From positions 1-64,000 of the forward strand of contig DATKRS010000003.1 of assembly GCA_035532035.1 (NCBI GenBank): a stretch of 64,000 nucleotides of DNA. The letters are read 5' to 3'. The stretch is from Candidatus Dormiibacterota bacterium. Its GTDB lineage: Bacteria; Vulcanimicrobiota; Vulcanimicrobiia; Vulcanimicrobiales; Vulcanimicrobiaceae. Shown here piece by piece: positions 7,091 to 16,234 of this stretch. Position 1 is the first letter of the stretch. Every line of letters begins with the position of its first letter. The translations under genes and the position numbers were made by a program. The notes below the pieces were generated by a model. It was not told where the DNA came from, made no database searches, and was given only the letters and a program-made list of their open reading frames with translations.

Positions 7091-10000
7091 TACTTCGGTG
7101 GCGGCGCTGGCTTAGGCTCGGGCGCGACCGGCGGTGGAACGTTGTTCCTGATAAAGCTGTTCGGGTCGTACCTACCGTAGGCCTGCTGCAAGTCTTTCAG
7201 CAGGCTATTCGCGGCCGCGCGCTCCGCTTGCGTTAACGCACCGCTCTTTCCGGAAAGTATATTTTGCAATGTACGGATCAAGATCGCTCCTTTTTCTAGG
7301 TGGAACTTTCCTCCTACCTGCCTGCCGTTTGCGAGCTCGGAACGCACCGCGTTAGCGGTCCCACCCGGTGTCCTGTCGCTCTCTTGGAACAGTTGCCGGG
7401 CGACGTTGCGAAGAGCCGTGCTCGTATTTGCCTGGCTCTTGGCAAAGTCCGCCGCTGTTTCCGCCGTGCGCGTAAGTTCCGAAGCTTGTTCGATTGCCGT
7501 TGCAGCGCGAGCATCTCCGCTAAGTTCGGCGCCTAGCTCGATGCCTTCCTCGATCGCCGCCCCGCCCTCCTCAACGATCTCTACGATGCATTCAGGACAG
7601 TAGCCGCTTGGGTCCGAAAACTGGACTGGGTTATTTCCGTTCCACATATACGACTTCTGCGATGCTGGATCGCTAACATTGCCGGCGTAAACATCGGGCG
7701 TCGTCCACGTTCCAACGTTGGGGTCGTACGTACGTGTACCCTGAATACTGTCCGTGCCGTCGGCATAGCCATCGGTGCGCGGCATGCCGAGCACACCGCC
7801 AGCGCCTATGCCTGGCGCAAAGCCGAGGCTGCTCGTCGGGCTGCTCCACCACATGACGGAAGTAGGCATGGATGGTGTTCCGGTAACGTGCGCGAACCGC
7901 GTGTTAGTCGAACACGGTGACACAGCGTACGTGACTGACCCGATCTTGCCGGTCGTCGTCCGCGAGTACGTCTCGCTCGGCCCGATGTAGGTTGCGCCCG
8001 TGGCATTGTGACAGCCCATTGCGCCGCCGCTCGGATCGCGGTCGTAAAATGTGAGGCCCTTGTACTTGGGATCGCGCGGCAGAATGTCGCCCTGCGCACC
8101 GATCTTGATATCATCAAGCTGCCCGGAGCTGTTCGTCGTAAACAGCAACACGTCGCCGTCCCAGTGCAGCGTGTCGCGCTGCGTGGAACTAATACCCACC
8201 ATGATGGGATGCCCATTCGGGCCCCAGGCAACCGTGTTCGAAAGCAACTGCGAATTGCACTGAAAGTCGGGATAGTCGGCGGAGGTCGTTATCGTGTGAT
8301 TCTCCGCATCGTAGGAACGGCCGGCACTTGAACCGCAACCGGTGCCGGTGCTGCTCTGCCACGAAGTCAGCCTTCCAGCAGCGTCGAACGCTTTGCCGAA
8401 AGAGCCCGTCGCGGCACTTTCGGTCTGCGTCGCGACGGCCATGCGGTCATCCCACGTGACGTAACCATAGTAGTCCTGGTGTACTTGCGCGCCGTCCGCA
8501 TACCAGACTGGGAAGGGGCTATTGATGCCGAACTGTTGCGTCGGCCAACGCGTTAGCTCACCGCGTGCGTTATACGAGTATGTCGCGCTCCCGCCCAGCG
8601 GGGCAGTCGGCCCGGTAAAGCCAAGCATCTCATTTTCCGCGCTGTACTCCATAGAAGAGAGCGCTGCACCCGGAGTTGTATTCGTGATCTCGTTGCCGTT
8701 CGTGTCGTACGTGAATCTCGTCGGCGTGCTATTGGCCGCGGCGCCGGACTCGGCTCGCTGCGTCAAGCGGCCCGCGGCCGTGTACGTGTACGATACTGTT
8801 GTGGTTCCGGGGTTCACAATCCCCGGAACGCTCGCGTCATTGACTGCTTGCGTTTGAATTCGGCCATCCGTGCGGTAGGAGTACGCGAAGAGTCCGCTCT
8901 GGCTAAGCGCCGAGGAGCTGACGTCGAGGCCCTCTTCTTTGCCATCGGCGTAATAGTGATGGGTGAGCAACGCAGGCGAAGTAACCCCTCCGCCGCCGGG
9001 GTCTTGGCTCGTGCTGAGCCTGCCGTCCGCATCGTACGTGTAACTCTGCGTTCCAAACGTTGAGGACGTGGCCGACGTGAGGCGGCCGTCCGGATCGTAG
9101 GCCATCGTGCGGCTTGGGGTCGAGTCGCTGAAGGTCAGTGAAGACTCGGAGCCGCGTGCATCGTAACTGAAGGTTTGGCACTGGCTGAGCGCGTTGCAGT
9201 CTTGCGCGAGCAGCCCAAGCGTCGTCGGCGCGCTGTCGTAGGTGAGGGTCTCGGTATTCACGGTGTCCGGACCCGGCGTGCTCTGCGGTGCGACGAACGA
9301 GTATTTTGCGGTCGGGCGATCCAGGGCGTCGAACGCGGTTCCTTTTGTATCCTGGTAGGCGGTATTGGCAACCGGCGTGGGTGAGGGCTCGGGAGTCGCA
9401 GGGAGGTACCCGCGCGTAGCCGAGTACGTTGTGCCCGAAGGCAGTAGCTCTACCGTCTTAAAGAGGTTGCCGTGCGCGCTGTAGTTCGTTCCTCCGTAGT
9501 TGAAGCTCACGTGCCCATTCTGCGACAGATCGTAGAAATAGCGCGTGATCCACGGATTGGTGTACGTATCGCTCGTTGCATCGTACGGCTGCTCGACCTC
9601 GACGAGTCGGTCATCGGCGTCGTAGAACTTGTACGTGATCCCTTGCGCCGTCGGCAGAGTTGGCGCAGAGTTCGACACCCACGTTCCGCCATGCACCGCG
9701 GTCTGCGTGAGCCTATCGCCATCGGCATCGTAGGAGAACGCAGTCGCGTAGATGCCGGGCGGCGTAGCATGGCAAGTTGATGAGCCACCGTCACGGGCGC
9801 GCTGGTAGGAGGTTTCGCTGTAGTGCGTGCTGCCGTCGGCGTAGTAGCAGATATACGAGTAGACGCCGTCTGGGTCTTCGCGCGTCAGTACCCGGTTCAG
9901 GGTGTCATAGGTGAGATGCCACGTGCCGTTGCCGGGATTGTACGTCTGAAGGTTGCCGTACGCGTCGTAGGTGAAACTCTGCGTCGGCGTGCGCTGGGTG

Positions 10001-11961
10001 CTGTCCGCTTGCGTGATCGTATCGCCCACGACCGAGAGCGGCATGCCGTTGCTATCGTACGCGAGATGGTGATGGTAGCCCAGTGGCGTGTAGGTATCGC
10101 TCAGCTCACCATAAATCTCAGGCGCTGAGCCCGTTGCCCAGACGTAGTGCACGACGCCGCTCGGACTGCCCGTGCAGGGATCGCTGCCGCCCGGATAGTC
10201 GCCGTTGTGCTGATGCACCCAATTCGGATCGCAGTAGTAGAGGAGATTGCTGTACTGGTCGTACTGGTACCACGCGGTCGGCTGGAACGTGCCCATCGAG
10301 GTCGTGACCGAGGGCTGCGCCTCCATGATCGCGTTGCCGTTGCCGTCGTACGCGAAGGTCGTCACGTTGCCACGCTCGTCCGTGAACGTGAGCAGGTTGT
10401 CGTTGCCATCCCAAGTTTGATAACTCACGAGCCACTGTGACCCGGTCCATTCCTGCGTCTCGGTCACGCGCCACAGGCTATCGGCGGTCCACATGCGCGA
10501 ATGCCCGTCCGAGTCACTCACCGTCGTGACGCCGGAACCGTACCCCGAGAAACTCTCCGTGTACCACGTCTGCAGGCCGGTCGGGACCGGCGATGGCTGC
10601 AACGGTCGCTGCGAGGGATCGGGTAGGGTCGGGCTCACGCCATCTTGAGGGATAAAGTTCACCACGCCGTAGTCCGTCATCGATGTCGCGCGCCTGCTGG
10701 CATCGAATGCGAGGTTGACGGTATCGCCTTCTTGAGCTACACCGCCGTTATTTCGCTGGCTCACGGTGTAGCGCGGCGAGTTTGCCGTCGCGAGCAGGTA
10801 GCCGGAGCCGTACGTGTACGTCTCAGGGGTGCACGCCGTATTCGTACTACTGCACGTTGGCGCCGAGATGGTCGCATTTCCGGGGCGATCTACTTCGAGA
10901 AGGTCGCCACCGCTGTCGTACTCGTAGGAGACCGTTGCGCCGTCCGGGCGGGAAATCGACTGCAGCTCGTCCGGGCCTGTCCCATTGAGCAAGCCGAACG
11001 TGAGCGTCAACGACTGCCCGTCGCTGTGCTGCACGACGATCTGCGTAAGGTTTTCGGGATTGCTTGCGTCGCCGTTGACCCACGAATACGTGAAGGTTAG
11101 GGCGTTGTTGATGTTGCGGCCTTGAATCGCAAGAATGCGCCCTGCTAACCCCGCCGGAATCTGCGTTCCACACGTCGATGGCTGGTTCGGCGCCTCGAAA
11201 TAGTAGGCCGTGCCGGTCTTCTTCGTCCAGTAGTAACCGCAGGAACCGTCGCTGGTGAGTTGCGCATACTGGCCGGAAGGGGGCGTCCAACTGCCCTGGC
11301 CGTTGCTCGTGTAGTCGTACCGTGCACCGTCGATGTCGTAGACCTGGATGATGTTGTCGGCTGAGTCATAGGCGAGGTGCGCGTCGAACGTGTTCGTCCA
11401 ACCGTTGCCGAAGACCGAGGGCGTACTTCCGTCACTGTTGTTCGCGTCATGCCCGCTCTGAGAGTTATAGCTGCGGCGAAACGCGAGGTCGATGCCGCGC
11501 TCCGGGATGTCGAGGTCGTTGACTTGCACGAGCGTGTTGCCATTGCCAACATTCACCATCGCCTTACCGATGCCGGGTAGCGGCTCTTCCTCGTACGTCC
11601 AGTAATGATTGATGCCGGTCGTCGGCGGAGGCGGATCGGCTAGCGGGGTTAGCGCGGCGCCAGTCCGTCGCGTCGCCATCGGATCGCGAGGTGCCGTGCG
11701 CGGACGAACCGGCCGCGGGCGGTGAAGGCCGGGAACAGGTGCGGGTTTCCCTCGTCGCTTCACGAGGCGGGCCTGACCCGAGCGGCTCGCGTTCGGAGGA
11801 CGTAGCACTGGGATGACCCGAGGAATCGCAGGCGGGGGAGCGTGCATCGCAACTTCGCGCGACGTGCGAGGACTTGCTCCCGCCCTAGCTGCAGTCGCCG
11901 AGACTTCCGCCAACTGCGCGACGATAGCAATGACCAGAGCCCAGGGAACCACACGCCGCAT
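7090..11961 (-). CDS. Rhs-repeat polymorphic toxin, full length
   Basis: A 1,623-residue protein. A Sec-type signal (residues 1-29, MRRVVPWALVIAIVAQ...) is followed by a Pro/Arg-rich linker, a DUF6531-like start of the shell (LDIPERGIDLAFRRSYNS), and many YD repeats (for example YDADGRL, YSYNARGELTRW, YDPDGRLTSA) that should form the hollow Rhs shell. The core ends at a YMWNGNNPVQFSDPSGY boundary. A tip of about 160 residues follows, with a helical part and a GGTANAVRSELANGRQVGG...HLEKG region; I do not know its activity, though a nuclease-like role is plausible. The ATG was chosen because AGGAGG lies eight bases upstream; a TTG seven codons earlier is less likely. Together with the downstream gene it makes a toxin/immunity pair used in contact- or secretion-dependent competition. 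Confidence 0.88.
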   Translation of the reverse strand: MRRVVPWALVIAIVAQLAEVSATAARAGASPRTSREVAMHAPPPAIPRVIPVLRPPNASRSGQARLVKRRGKPAPVPGLHRPRPVRPRTAPRDPMATRRTGAALTPLADPPPPTTGINHYWTYEEEPLPGIGKAMVNVGNGNTLVQVNDLDIPERGIDLAFRRSYNSQSGHDANNSDGSTPSVFGNGWTNTFDAHLAYDSADNIIQVYDIDGARYDYTSNGQGSWTPPSGQYAQLTSDGSCGYYWTKKTGTAYYFEAPNQPSTCGTQIPAGLAGRILAIQGRNINNALTFTYSWVNGDASNPENLTQIVVQHSDGQSLTLTFGLLNGTGPDELQSISRPDGATVSYEYDSGGDLLEVDRPGNATISAPTCSSTNTACTPETYTYGSGYLLATANSPRYTVSQRNNGGVAQEGDTVNLAFDASRRATSMTDYGVVNFIPQDGVSPTLPDPSQRPLQPSPVPTGLQTWYTESFSGYGSGVTTVSDSDGHSRMWTADSLWRVTETQEWTGSQWLVSYQTWDGNDNLLTFTDERGNVTTFAYDGNGNAIMEAQPSVTTSMGTFQPTAWYQYDQYSNLLYYCDPNWVHQHNGDYPGGSDPCTGSPSGVVHYVWATGSAPEIYGELSDTYTPLGYHHHLAYDSNGMPLSVVGDTITQADSTQRTPTQSFTYDAYGNLQTYNPGNGTWHLTYDTLNRVLTREDPDGVYSYICYYADGSTHYSETSYQRARDGGSSTCHATPPGIYATAFSYDADGDRLTQTAVHGGTWVSNSAPTLPTAQGITYKFYDADDRLVEVEQPYDATSDTYTNPWITRYFYDLSQNGHVSFNYGGTNYSAHGNLFKTVELLPSGTTYSATRGYLPATPEPSPTPVANTAYQDTKGTAFDALDRPTAKYSFVAPQSTPGPDTVNTETLTYDSAPTTLGLLAQDCNALSQCQTFSYDARGSESSLTFSDSTPSRTMAYDPDGRLTSATSSTFGTQSYTYDADGRLSTSQDPGGGGVTSPALLTHHYYADGKEEGLDVSSSALSQSGLFAYSYRTDGRIQTQAVNDASVPGIVNPGTTTVSYTYTAAGRLTQRAESGAAANSTPTRFTYDTNGNEITNTTPGAALSSMEYSAENEMLGFTGPTAPLGGSATYSYNARGELTRWPTQQFGINSPFPVWYADGAQVHQDYYGYVTWDDRMAVATQTESAATGSFGKAFDAAGRLTSWQSSTGTGCGSSAGRSYDAENHTITTSADYPDFQCNSQLLSNTVAWGPNGHPIMVGISSTQRDTLHWDGDVLLFTTNSSGQLDDIKIGAQGDILPRDPKYKGLTFYDRDPSGGAMGCHNATGATYIGPSETYSRTTTGKIGSVTYAVSPCSTNTRFAHVTGTPSMPTSVMWWSSPTSSLGFAPGIGAGGVLGMPRTDGYADGTDSIQGTRTYDPNVGTWTTPDVYAGNVSDPASQKSYMWNGNNPVQFSDPSGYCPECIVEIVEEGGAAIEEGIELGAELSGDARAATAIEQASELTRTAETAADFAKSQANTSTALRNVARQLFQESDRTPGGTANAVRSELANGRQVGGKFHLEKGAILIRTLQNILSGKSGALTQAERAAANSLLKDLQQAYGRYDPNSFIRNNVPPPVAPEPKPAPPPK

Positions 11962-12063
11962 GGAAGAGCCCTCCTGGCCCAAGCGTACTACCGTTTGCCG
12001 TTGAGAACAAGGCTTAAGCCCGAGCCGCGCGGCCTACTAGCAGCCATCGCGCCTTGCGTCTTA

Positions 12064-12252
12064 GCCTCGCGGGTAGAGCATCTCTTCCACGTCGTTAAGC
12101 GTATTATTAGCTTCGCAAACGTTCGCGACCGCGGCATCGTTCAGAAGGCTCATCGACTGGTCGTCAACTTCGCGCTCGGCGACCTGTATTCGCACCGACG
12201 AAGGCTCTTGGCATCGGGCTCACGGCGGCTCTCCTTGCCGGTCTCTCTGTAG
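12064..12252 (+). pseudogene. IS5-type transposase C-terminal remnant
   Basis: The translated segment SRVEHLFHVVKRIISFANV followed by RDRGIVQKAHRLVVNFALGD and a closing LYSHRRRLL matches the well-known C-terminal end of IS5-family DDE transposases (consensus like RVEHPFRVIKR, KVRYRGLAKN, FALANLY, RR.L). Nothing upstream in the frame looks like the rest of the enzyme, so only the last 60 codons remain. It lies in the 388-base gap between the rhs start and the fliJ-like gene, which is otherwise without features, and marks the right end of the accessory island. Confidence 0.7.
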
Positions 12253-12334
12253 GACAATCACAGCTCCGCTGGCCACTTTCCCAGCGCACGCCACAAGGGC
12301 GGGTGGCCTCCCCCTAGTCGCTCGCCGTAGACGC

Positions 12335-12541
12335 GTGACGAGCCGAACGATGGGTGAACGGCGCTTCAGCCTCGAGCCGCTGCTCGAGGTGCGCAGAAAG
12401 ATCGAGGAGGAACGCCGCCGCGCCTTCCTGCACGCCGCCGCGGAGCTGCAGGCCGCCGCTCGGGAGCGCGCCGTGCTCGAGAAGCTGGAGCTGCGCCGGC
12501 GCGAGGCTTGGCTCGCGCGCGAGCGAAGGCCGGAAATGTAA
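12335..12541 (+). CDS. Short FliJ-like coiled-coil protein
   Basis: A 68-residue protein (63 if the ATG at 12350 is the start) whose N-terminus reads RFSLEPLLEVRRKIEEERRR, the typical opening of FliJ, a coiled-coil chaperone and ATPase stalk of the flagellar export apparatus. FliJ is usually about 145 residues, so this is either a truncated copy or a short relative that keeps only the first helix. The whole protein is predicted to be one charged helix. The stop is directly followed by the trpE ATG. A FliO-like gene at 14450 and a che operon at 15872 support a flagellar origin. Confidence 0.45.
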   Translation: MTSRTMGERRFSLEPLLEVRRKIEEERRRAFLHAAAELQAAARERAVLEKLELRRREAWLARERRPEM

Positions 12542-13870
12542 ATGCACTCACTCGTGCGGCGCGTCCCCGCCGACGTCTTCACGCCGATCGGCGCGTATCT
12601 CGCGCTCGTCCGCAACGGACCCGCGTGCCTGCTCGAATCGGTCGAGCACGGCGGGCGCATCTCGCGCTACTCGTTCCTCGGCGTCGATTATCTCGACGCG
12701 CGCGCGTTCGAAGGCGGCACCGCGCTCTTCGACGAGATACGCGCGTGGATCGCGCCGCATCACATCGCCGCCGGGGATGGCGCGCTCGGCGGAGCGCTCG
12801 TCGCGTTCTCGTACGACGCGGCGCGGCCATTCGCGCACCTGGCAGACCGCGTTCAAGACGTGCCTCGCATGCCGGCAGCCTACGTCGCGATCCCCGCCAG
12901 CTGGCTCATCTTCGATCACTTCACCGACACGCTCTCGATCTGGAGCTGCGGCGCCGACGCCGGCGCGGTCGAACGCCGAATCGACGGGTACGTCGACCGC
13001 CTGCAGCGCTCTATGCCGTCGCTGCCCGGCGACGTTCGCGCCGCCGGCGCGGTCTGCCAAAGCATCGAGCGCGATCGTTACCTGGCGCTCGTCGATGCCG
13101 TCAAGAAGCACGTCTACGATGGTGACGTCTATCAACTCCAGCTCGGGATTCGCTTCGGCACGGCGTTGGAGGGCGACGCGCTCGATCTCTACCGTGCCCT
13201 GCGGCGGCGCAACGCGTCGCCGTATATGTTCTACGTCGACGCGCCGTTTGGGACGCTTCTCGGCGCGAGCCCGGAGTTTCTCGTTCGCCTCGAAGGGCAT
13301 CGCGCACGCATTCGCCCGCTCGCGGGCACGCGGCCGCGTGGCGAAAACGACGATGACGACGCGCGGATCGCACAGGAGCTATTGAGCAACGAGAAGGAGC
13401 GCGCCGAGCACGTCATGCTCGTCGACCTTGGGCGTAACGATCTCGGCTCGGTATGCGACGTTGGCAGCATCGACGTCGACGAGCTTCTCCAGGTGGAGCG
13501 CTACAGTCACGTGATGCACATCGTCTCCGACGTCATCGGCAGGCTGCGCTCTGGCTGCGATGCGCTCGACCTCTTTCGGGCCGGCTTTCCCGCCGGCACG
13601 GTCACGGGAACGCCCAAGATGCGCGCGATGCAGATCATCGACGAACTCGAGCCGGTGACGCGCGGCTTCTACGCCGGAAGTGTCGGCCGCTGGAGCTACG
13701 GCGGCGATTTCGATTCGTGCATCACGCTGCGCAGCGTGCACGTGCACGGCGGACGCGCGTGGTGGCAAGCCTCCGCGGGCATCGTGGCCGACAGCGATCC
13801 GGCTGCCGAGTACGACGAGATCCTCGGGAAGACGCGCATCGTCCGTGAGGTCCTCGGAGTGGACGCATGA
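12542..13870 (+). CDS. trpE: Anthranilate synthase component I
   Basis: A 442-residue chorismate-binding enzyme that makes anthranilate from chorismate with ammonia supplied by TrpG, the first step of tryptophan synthesis. The N-terminal segment LLESVEHGGRISRYSF (30-45) is the LLES region that binds feedback tryptophan in TrpE. The chorismate domain carries GASPEFLVRLEG, RPLAGTRPRG and PAGTVTGTPKMRAMQIIDEL. The Ala in PLAGT (261), where aminodeoxychorismate synthases have a Lys (PIKGT), argues for TrpE over PabB. The gene overlaps trpG by four bases (ATGA). Confidence 0.88.
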   Translation: MHSLVRRVPADVFTPIGAYLALVRNGPACLLESVEHGGRISRYSFLGVDYLDARAFEGGTALFDEIRAWIAPHHIAAGDGALGGALVAFSYDAARPFAHLADRVQDVPRMPAAYVAIPASWLIFDHFTDTLSIWSCGADAGAVERRIDGYVDRLQRSMPSLPGDVRAAGAVCQSIERDRYLALVDAVKKHVYDGDVYQLQLGIRFGTALEGDALDLYRALRRRNASPYMFYVDAPFGTLLGASPEFLVRLEGHRARIRPLAGTRPRGENDDDDARIAQELLSNEKERAEHVMLVDLGRNDLGSVCDVGSIDVDELLQVERYSHVMHIVSDVIGRLRSGCDALDLFRAGFPAGTVTGTPKMRAMQIIDELEPVTRGFYAGSVGRWSYGGDFDSCITLRSVHVHGGRAWWQASAGIVADSDPAAEYDEILGKTRIVREVLGVDA

Positions 13871-14439
13871 AGGTCCTCTACGTCGACCACTACGACTCAT
13901 TCGCGTACAACGTCGTGCATTTGCTGGCGTCGCAGGGGGCGAACCTCGACGTCGTGCGCAGCGATGACGCGCGTCTCGCGCCTAAGCTGCTCGAGCGGTA
14001 CGAGGCGCTCGTGATCGGTCCGGGTCCGGGCCATCCGCGCGAGGTTCCGCGGGTCCTCTCCGCGATTGCAGCCGCCGTCGAAAGCGGGATGCCCGTGCTG
14101 GGCGTGTGCTTGGGGTTACAGGCGATCGGGGAGGTGCTCGGCGCGCGGATCGAGCATGCTCCACGCCTCATGCACGGCAAGACGTCGCGCATCGAGCATA
14201 CGGGGACCGGCGTCTTCAAAGACCTGCCCTCGCCGCTGATTGCAACGCGGTATCATTCGCTCGCGCTCGATCCCGAATCGCTTCCGGCGGAACTCACCGT
14301 CACGGCGCGCAGCGAAGACGGCGTCATCCAGGGTATCGCGCACCGGGAACGTCCCGTGCATGCCGTGCAGTTTCACCCCGAGTCGGTGCTGAGCGAGCAC
14401 GGCGCTCGCCTCGCGCACAACTTTCTCGAAGGAATCTAG
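13867..14439 (+). CDS. trpG: Anthranilate synthase component II (glutamine amidotransferase)
   Basis: A 190-residue class I glutamine amidotransferase that hydrolyses glutamine and passes ammonia to TrpE. It has the oxyanion segment GPGPGHPRE (51-59), the nucleophile Cys81 in GVCLGLQAIGE, and the His/Glu pair in AVQFHPES near residue 168. The ATG overlaps the trpE stop. Such subunits often also serve PabB, so a dual role in folate synthesis is possible. No other trp genes are near. Confidence 0.9.
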   Translation: MKVLYVDHYDSFAYNVVHLLASQGANLDVVRSDDARLAPKLLERYEALVIGPGPGHPREVPRVLSAIAAAVESGMPVLGVCLGLQAIGEVLGARIEHAPRLMHGKTSRIEHTGTGVFKDLPSPLIATRYHSLALDPESLPAELTVTARSEDGVIQGIAHRERPVHAVQFHPESVLSEHGARLAHNFLEGI

Positions 14440-14449
14440 CGGGCTGCTC

Positions 14450-14698
14450 GTGGCGGAGTTCGGCGTTCGTTACGCTCTCGCGCTCGCCGTCGTGACGGCG
14501 ATGCTCGCAGCCGCCTCGTTAGCCGGACGCGTCCTTCAGCGCCGCCTCCAAAAGAACAACGAAGCGCGGCGAATCCAGATCGTGGAAACCGTTGCGCTCG
14601 CGCCCCAGGCTGCGCTGCACCTCGTGCGAATCGACAACCGCGAGCTGCTCGTGGCCAGCGGAAGCGCGGCCGTCGTCCGGGACGCTATTGATACGTGA
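14450..14698 (+). CDS. FliO-like flagellar export protein
   Basis: An 82-residue protein with one N-terminal membrane helix (YALALAVVTAMLAAASLAG), a basic stretch, and a small beta domain (RIQIVETVALAPQAALHLVRI...ELLVASGSAAVV) matching the FliO pattern, in which the tail of this assembly factor for the FliP/Q/R export gate sits in the cytoplasm. It begins at a GTG ten bases after trpG and overlaps the convergent lipoprotein gene by 14 bases. The rest of a flagellar cluster is not in the window. Confidence 0.6.
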   Translation: MAEFGVRYALALAVVTAMLAAASLAGRVLQRRLQKNNEARRIQIVETVALAPQAALHLVRIDNRELLVASGSAAVVRDAIDT

Positions 14699-15710
14699 AC
14701 TGATCGAGTGCGTTGAGGCCGCTATCGGTGAAGTAGAGCTTATTGTCGAACCCGATCACGGCTTCTTGCGGTACCGATCCGGACTTGAGCGCAAACGACT
14801 TCTGCTTCGTCGTCTGCGGGTTGTACTGCACGACGACGGGCGAGCCACCGCTGCAGAGGACGTAGAAGTTCCCATCGGTGCCCTGTTCCAGCGCACCCGG
14901 AGACGCGCATCCGGTCAGCGCCACTTCGGTCAAGGCCCCGTTGCTCGGCACGATGCGCCCGAGTTTGCCGCTGGCATGTTCTGTGAACCACAGCGCGTGG
15001 TCGGAGCCGGCGATGATGGCGAACGGCTGCGATGCCGCGCTCACGTTGTGGAGCGTCACGCCACCGCCCGTCGTGATGGAGCCGACCTGATTGCTGCCTT
15101 CGAGCGTGAACCAGACGCTGCCGTCCGAGCCCTCGGCCGCGTCGAGCGGCGTCGTACCGCCTGTCGCATACTCCGTGATGGCGCCTGTCTGTGCGTCGGC
15201 GCGACCCATCTTGCCGGTTCCGGACTCGGTGAACCACAGTCCGCCGTCGGCCCCAAGGACGATCGACGTCGCCTGCGCCGAGCTCGTCGGAATCGAGAAC
15301 TCGGCAAAGTTTCCAGTTGACGTGTCGTAGCGACCGATCCGATTGCCCGCATACTCGGTGAACCAGATCTGACCGTCAGGCCCGCACGTGATGCCATAGG
15401 GTTGCGATCCGGCGTTGGGCAGTTGCAAGGTCGTGAACTTCGCAGCCTGATTCAGCGTACCGATCGAGTTATTGCTCTGCTCCGTGAACCAAATCACGCC
15501 CGCCGCGCAGTTCGAGACGCTCGGAGCCGAAGCGATTCCCTGAGGAAGTGCTGAGGCAGGCGGCGTCGGCAGCGTGTAGACGCTGGTAACGGACGGTTTG
15601 ATCGGCGGTGCCGTGGGCGCGATTGCCCCGACCGGGTACGTTTTGCCGCATCCGGCGAGGAGTATGGCGGCACCTACTGCGCCGGTTATGAAGCCCAGCG
15701 TACGCTGCAA
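14685..15710 (-). CDS. Vgb-like beta-propeller lipoprotein
   Basis: A 341-residue protein with a lipoprotein signal (LLAGCG, modified Cys near residue 21) and a Pro/Thr-rich linker. It then has about six repeats around WFTE and GxIGR (IWFTEQSNNSIGTL, IWFTEYAGNRIGRYD, LWFTESGTGKMGRAD, VWFTLEGSNQVG, LWFTEHASGKLGRI). This is the pattern of streptogramin lyase (Vgb)-type beta-propellers and NHL-like proteins. True Vgb enzymes are soluble; an anchored version like this more likely binds ligands at the cell surface, so no drug-resistance function is claimed. Confidence 0.75.
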   Translation of the reverse strand: MQRTLGFITGAVGAAILLAGCGKTYPVGAIAPTAPPIKPSVTSVYTLPTPPASALPQGIASAPSVSNCAAGVIWFTEQSNNSIGTLNQAAKFTTLQLPNAGSQPYGITCGPDGQIWFTEYAGNRIGRYDTSTGNFAEFSIPTSSAQATSIVLGADGGLWFTESGTGKMGRADAQTGAITEYATGGTTPLDAAEGSDGSVWFTLEGSNQVGSITTGGGVTLHNVSAASQPFAIIAGSDHALWFTEHASGKLGRIVPSNGALTEVALTGCASPGALEQGTDGNFYVLCSGGSPVVVQYNPQTTKQKSFALKSGSVPQEAVIGFDNKLYFTDSGLNALDQFTYQ

Positions 15711-15871
15711 GAAGAGCTCCCCCTTGGAGAAGGCATGATCAAGCCCTCTTATTGGCAGGCCGTACAGGGCAATCCCCCCAGGGCGGCTTGCATAAGCTTT
15801 ACAAGCGGTCGAGCCATCGTCGTAAAGAAGGCGGCGGCTACGGCCGAATGGCTAGAAATGTGGGGAGTAGC

Positions 15872-16234
15872 GTGAGTCGGAGAGTCCTCATCGTCGACGA
15901 TGCCGTCGTGATGCGGATGATGATCAAGGGAATTCTCGCCAAGAGCGGCTTCGAAATCGTCGGGGAAGCGCAGAATGGCGTGGAAGCCGTTGAGAAGTAC
16001 GTTCAGCTTCGCCCCGACTTGGTCACGATGGACGTCGTCATGCCCGAGATGGACGGCATTGCTGCGGTCAGGCAGATTCTTTCACACGATCCGGCGGCGC
16101 GCATCGTCATGTGCACGTCGATGGGGCAACAGGCGCTGGTCGTCGAGGCGATTCAGGCTGGTGCGAAGTCCTTCATCACGAAGCCGTTCCAGCCGCCGAA
16201 AATCGTCGAAACGCTCAACAAGGTACTTGCATGA
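15872..16234 (+). CDS. cheY: CheY-type response regulator
   Basis: A 120-residue single receiver domain. It has the acidic pocket in VLIVDDA, the phosphorylated Asp in LVTMDVVMPEMDG, the Thr/Ser in VMCTSMG and the Lys in FITKPFQ, with no output domain. Phosphorylated CheY signals to the flagellar switch. I chose the GTG at 15872 because GGGAG lies five bases upstream and the protein then begins like other CheY proteins; an ATG at 15848 would add eight residues. It is the first gene of cheY-cheC-cheA-cheW and overlaps cheC by four bases. Confidence 0.9.
   Translation: MSRRVLIVDDAVVMRMMIKGILAKSGFEIVGEAQNGVEAVEKYVQLRPDLVTMDVVMPEMDGIAAVRQILSHDPAARIVMCTSMGQQALVVEAIQAGAKSFITKPFQPPKIVETLNKVLA

Noticed and set aside
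12542-13870. Call of aminodeoxychorismate synthase (PabB)
   Set aside because: The PLAGT motif has Ala where PabB has Lys, and the LLES tryptophan-site region is present, so TrpE is the better call.
14685-15710. Virginiamycin B lyase resistance gene
   Set aside because: The repeats match the propeller type, but the protein is a lipoprotein with a long linker, and resistance cannot be inferred from the fold alone.
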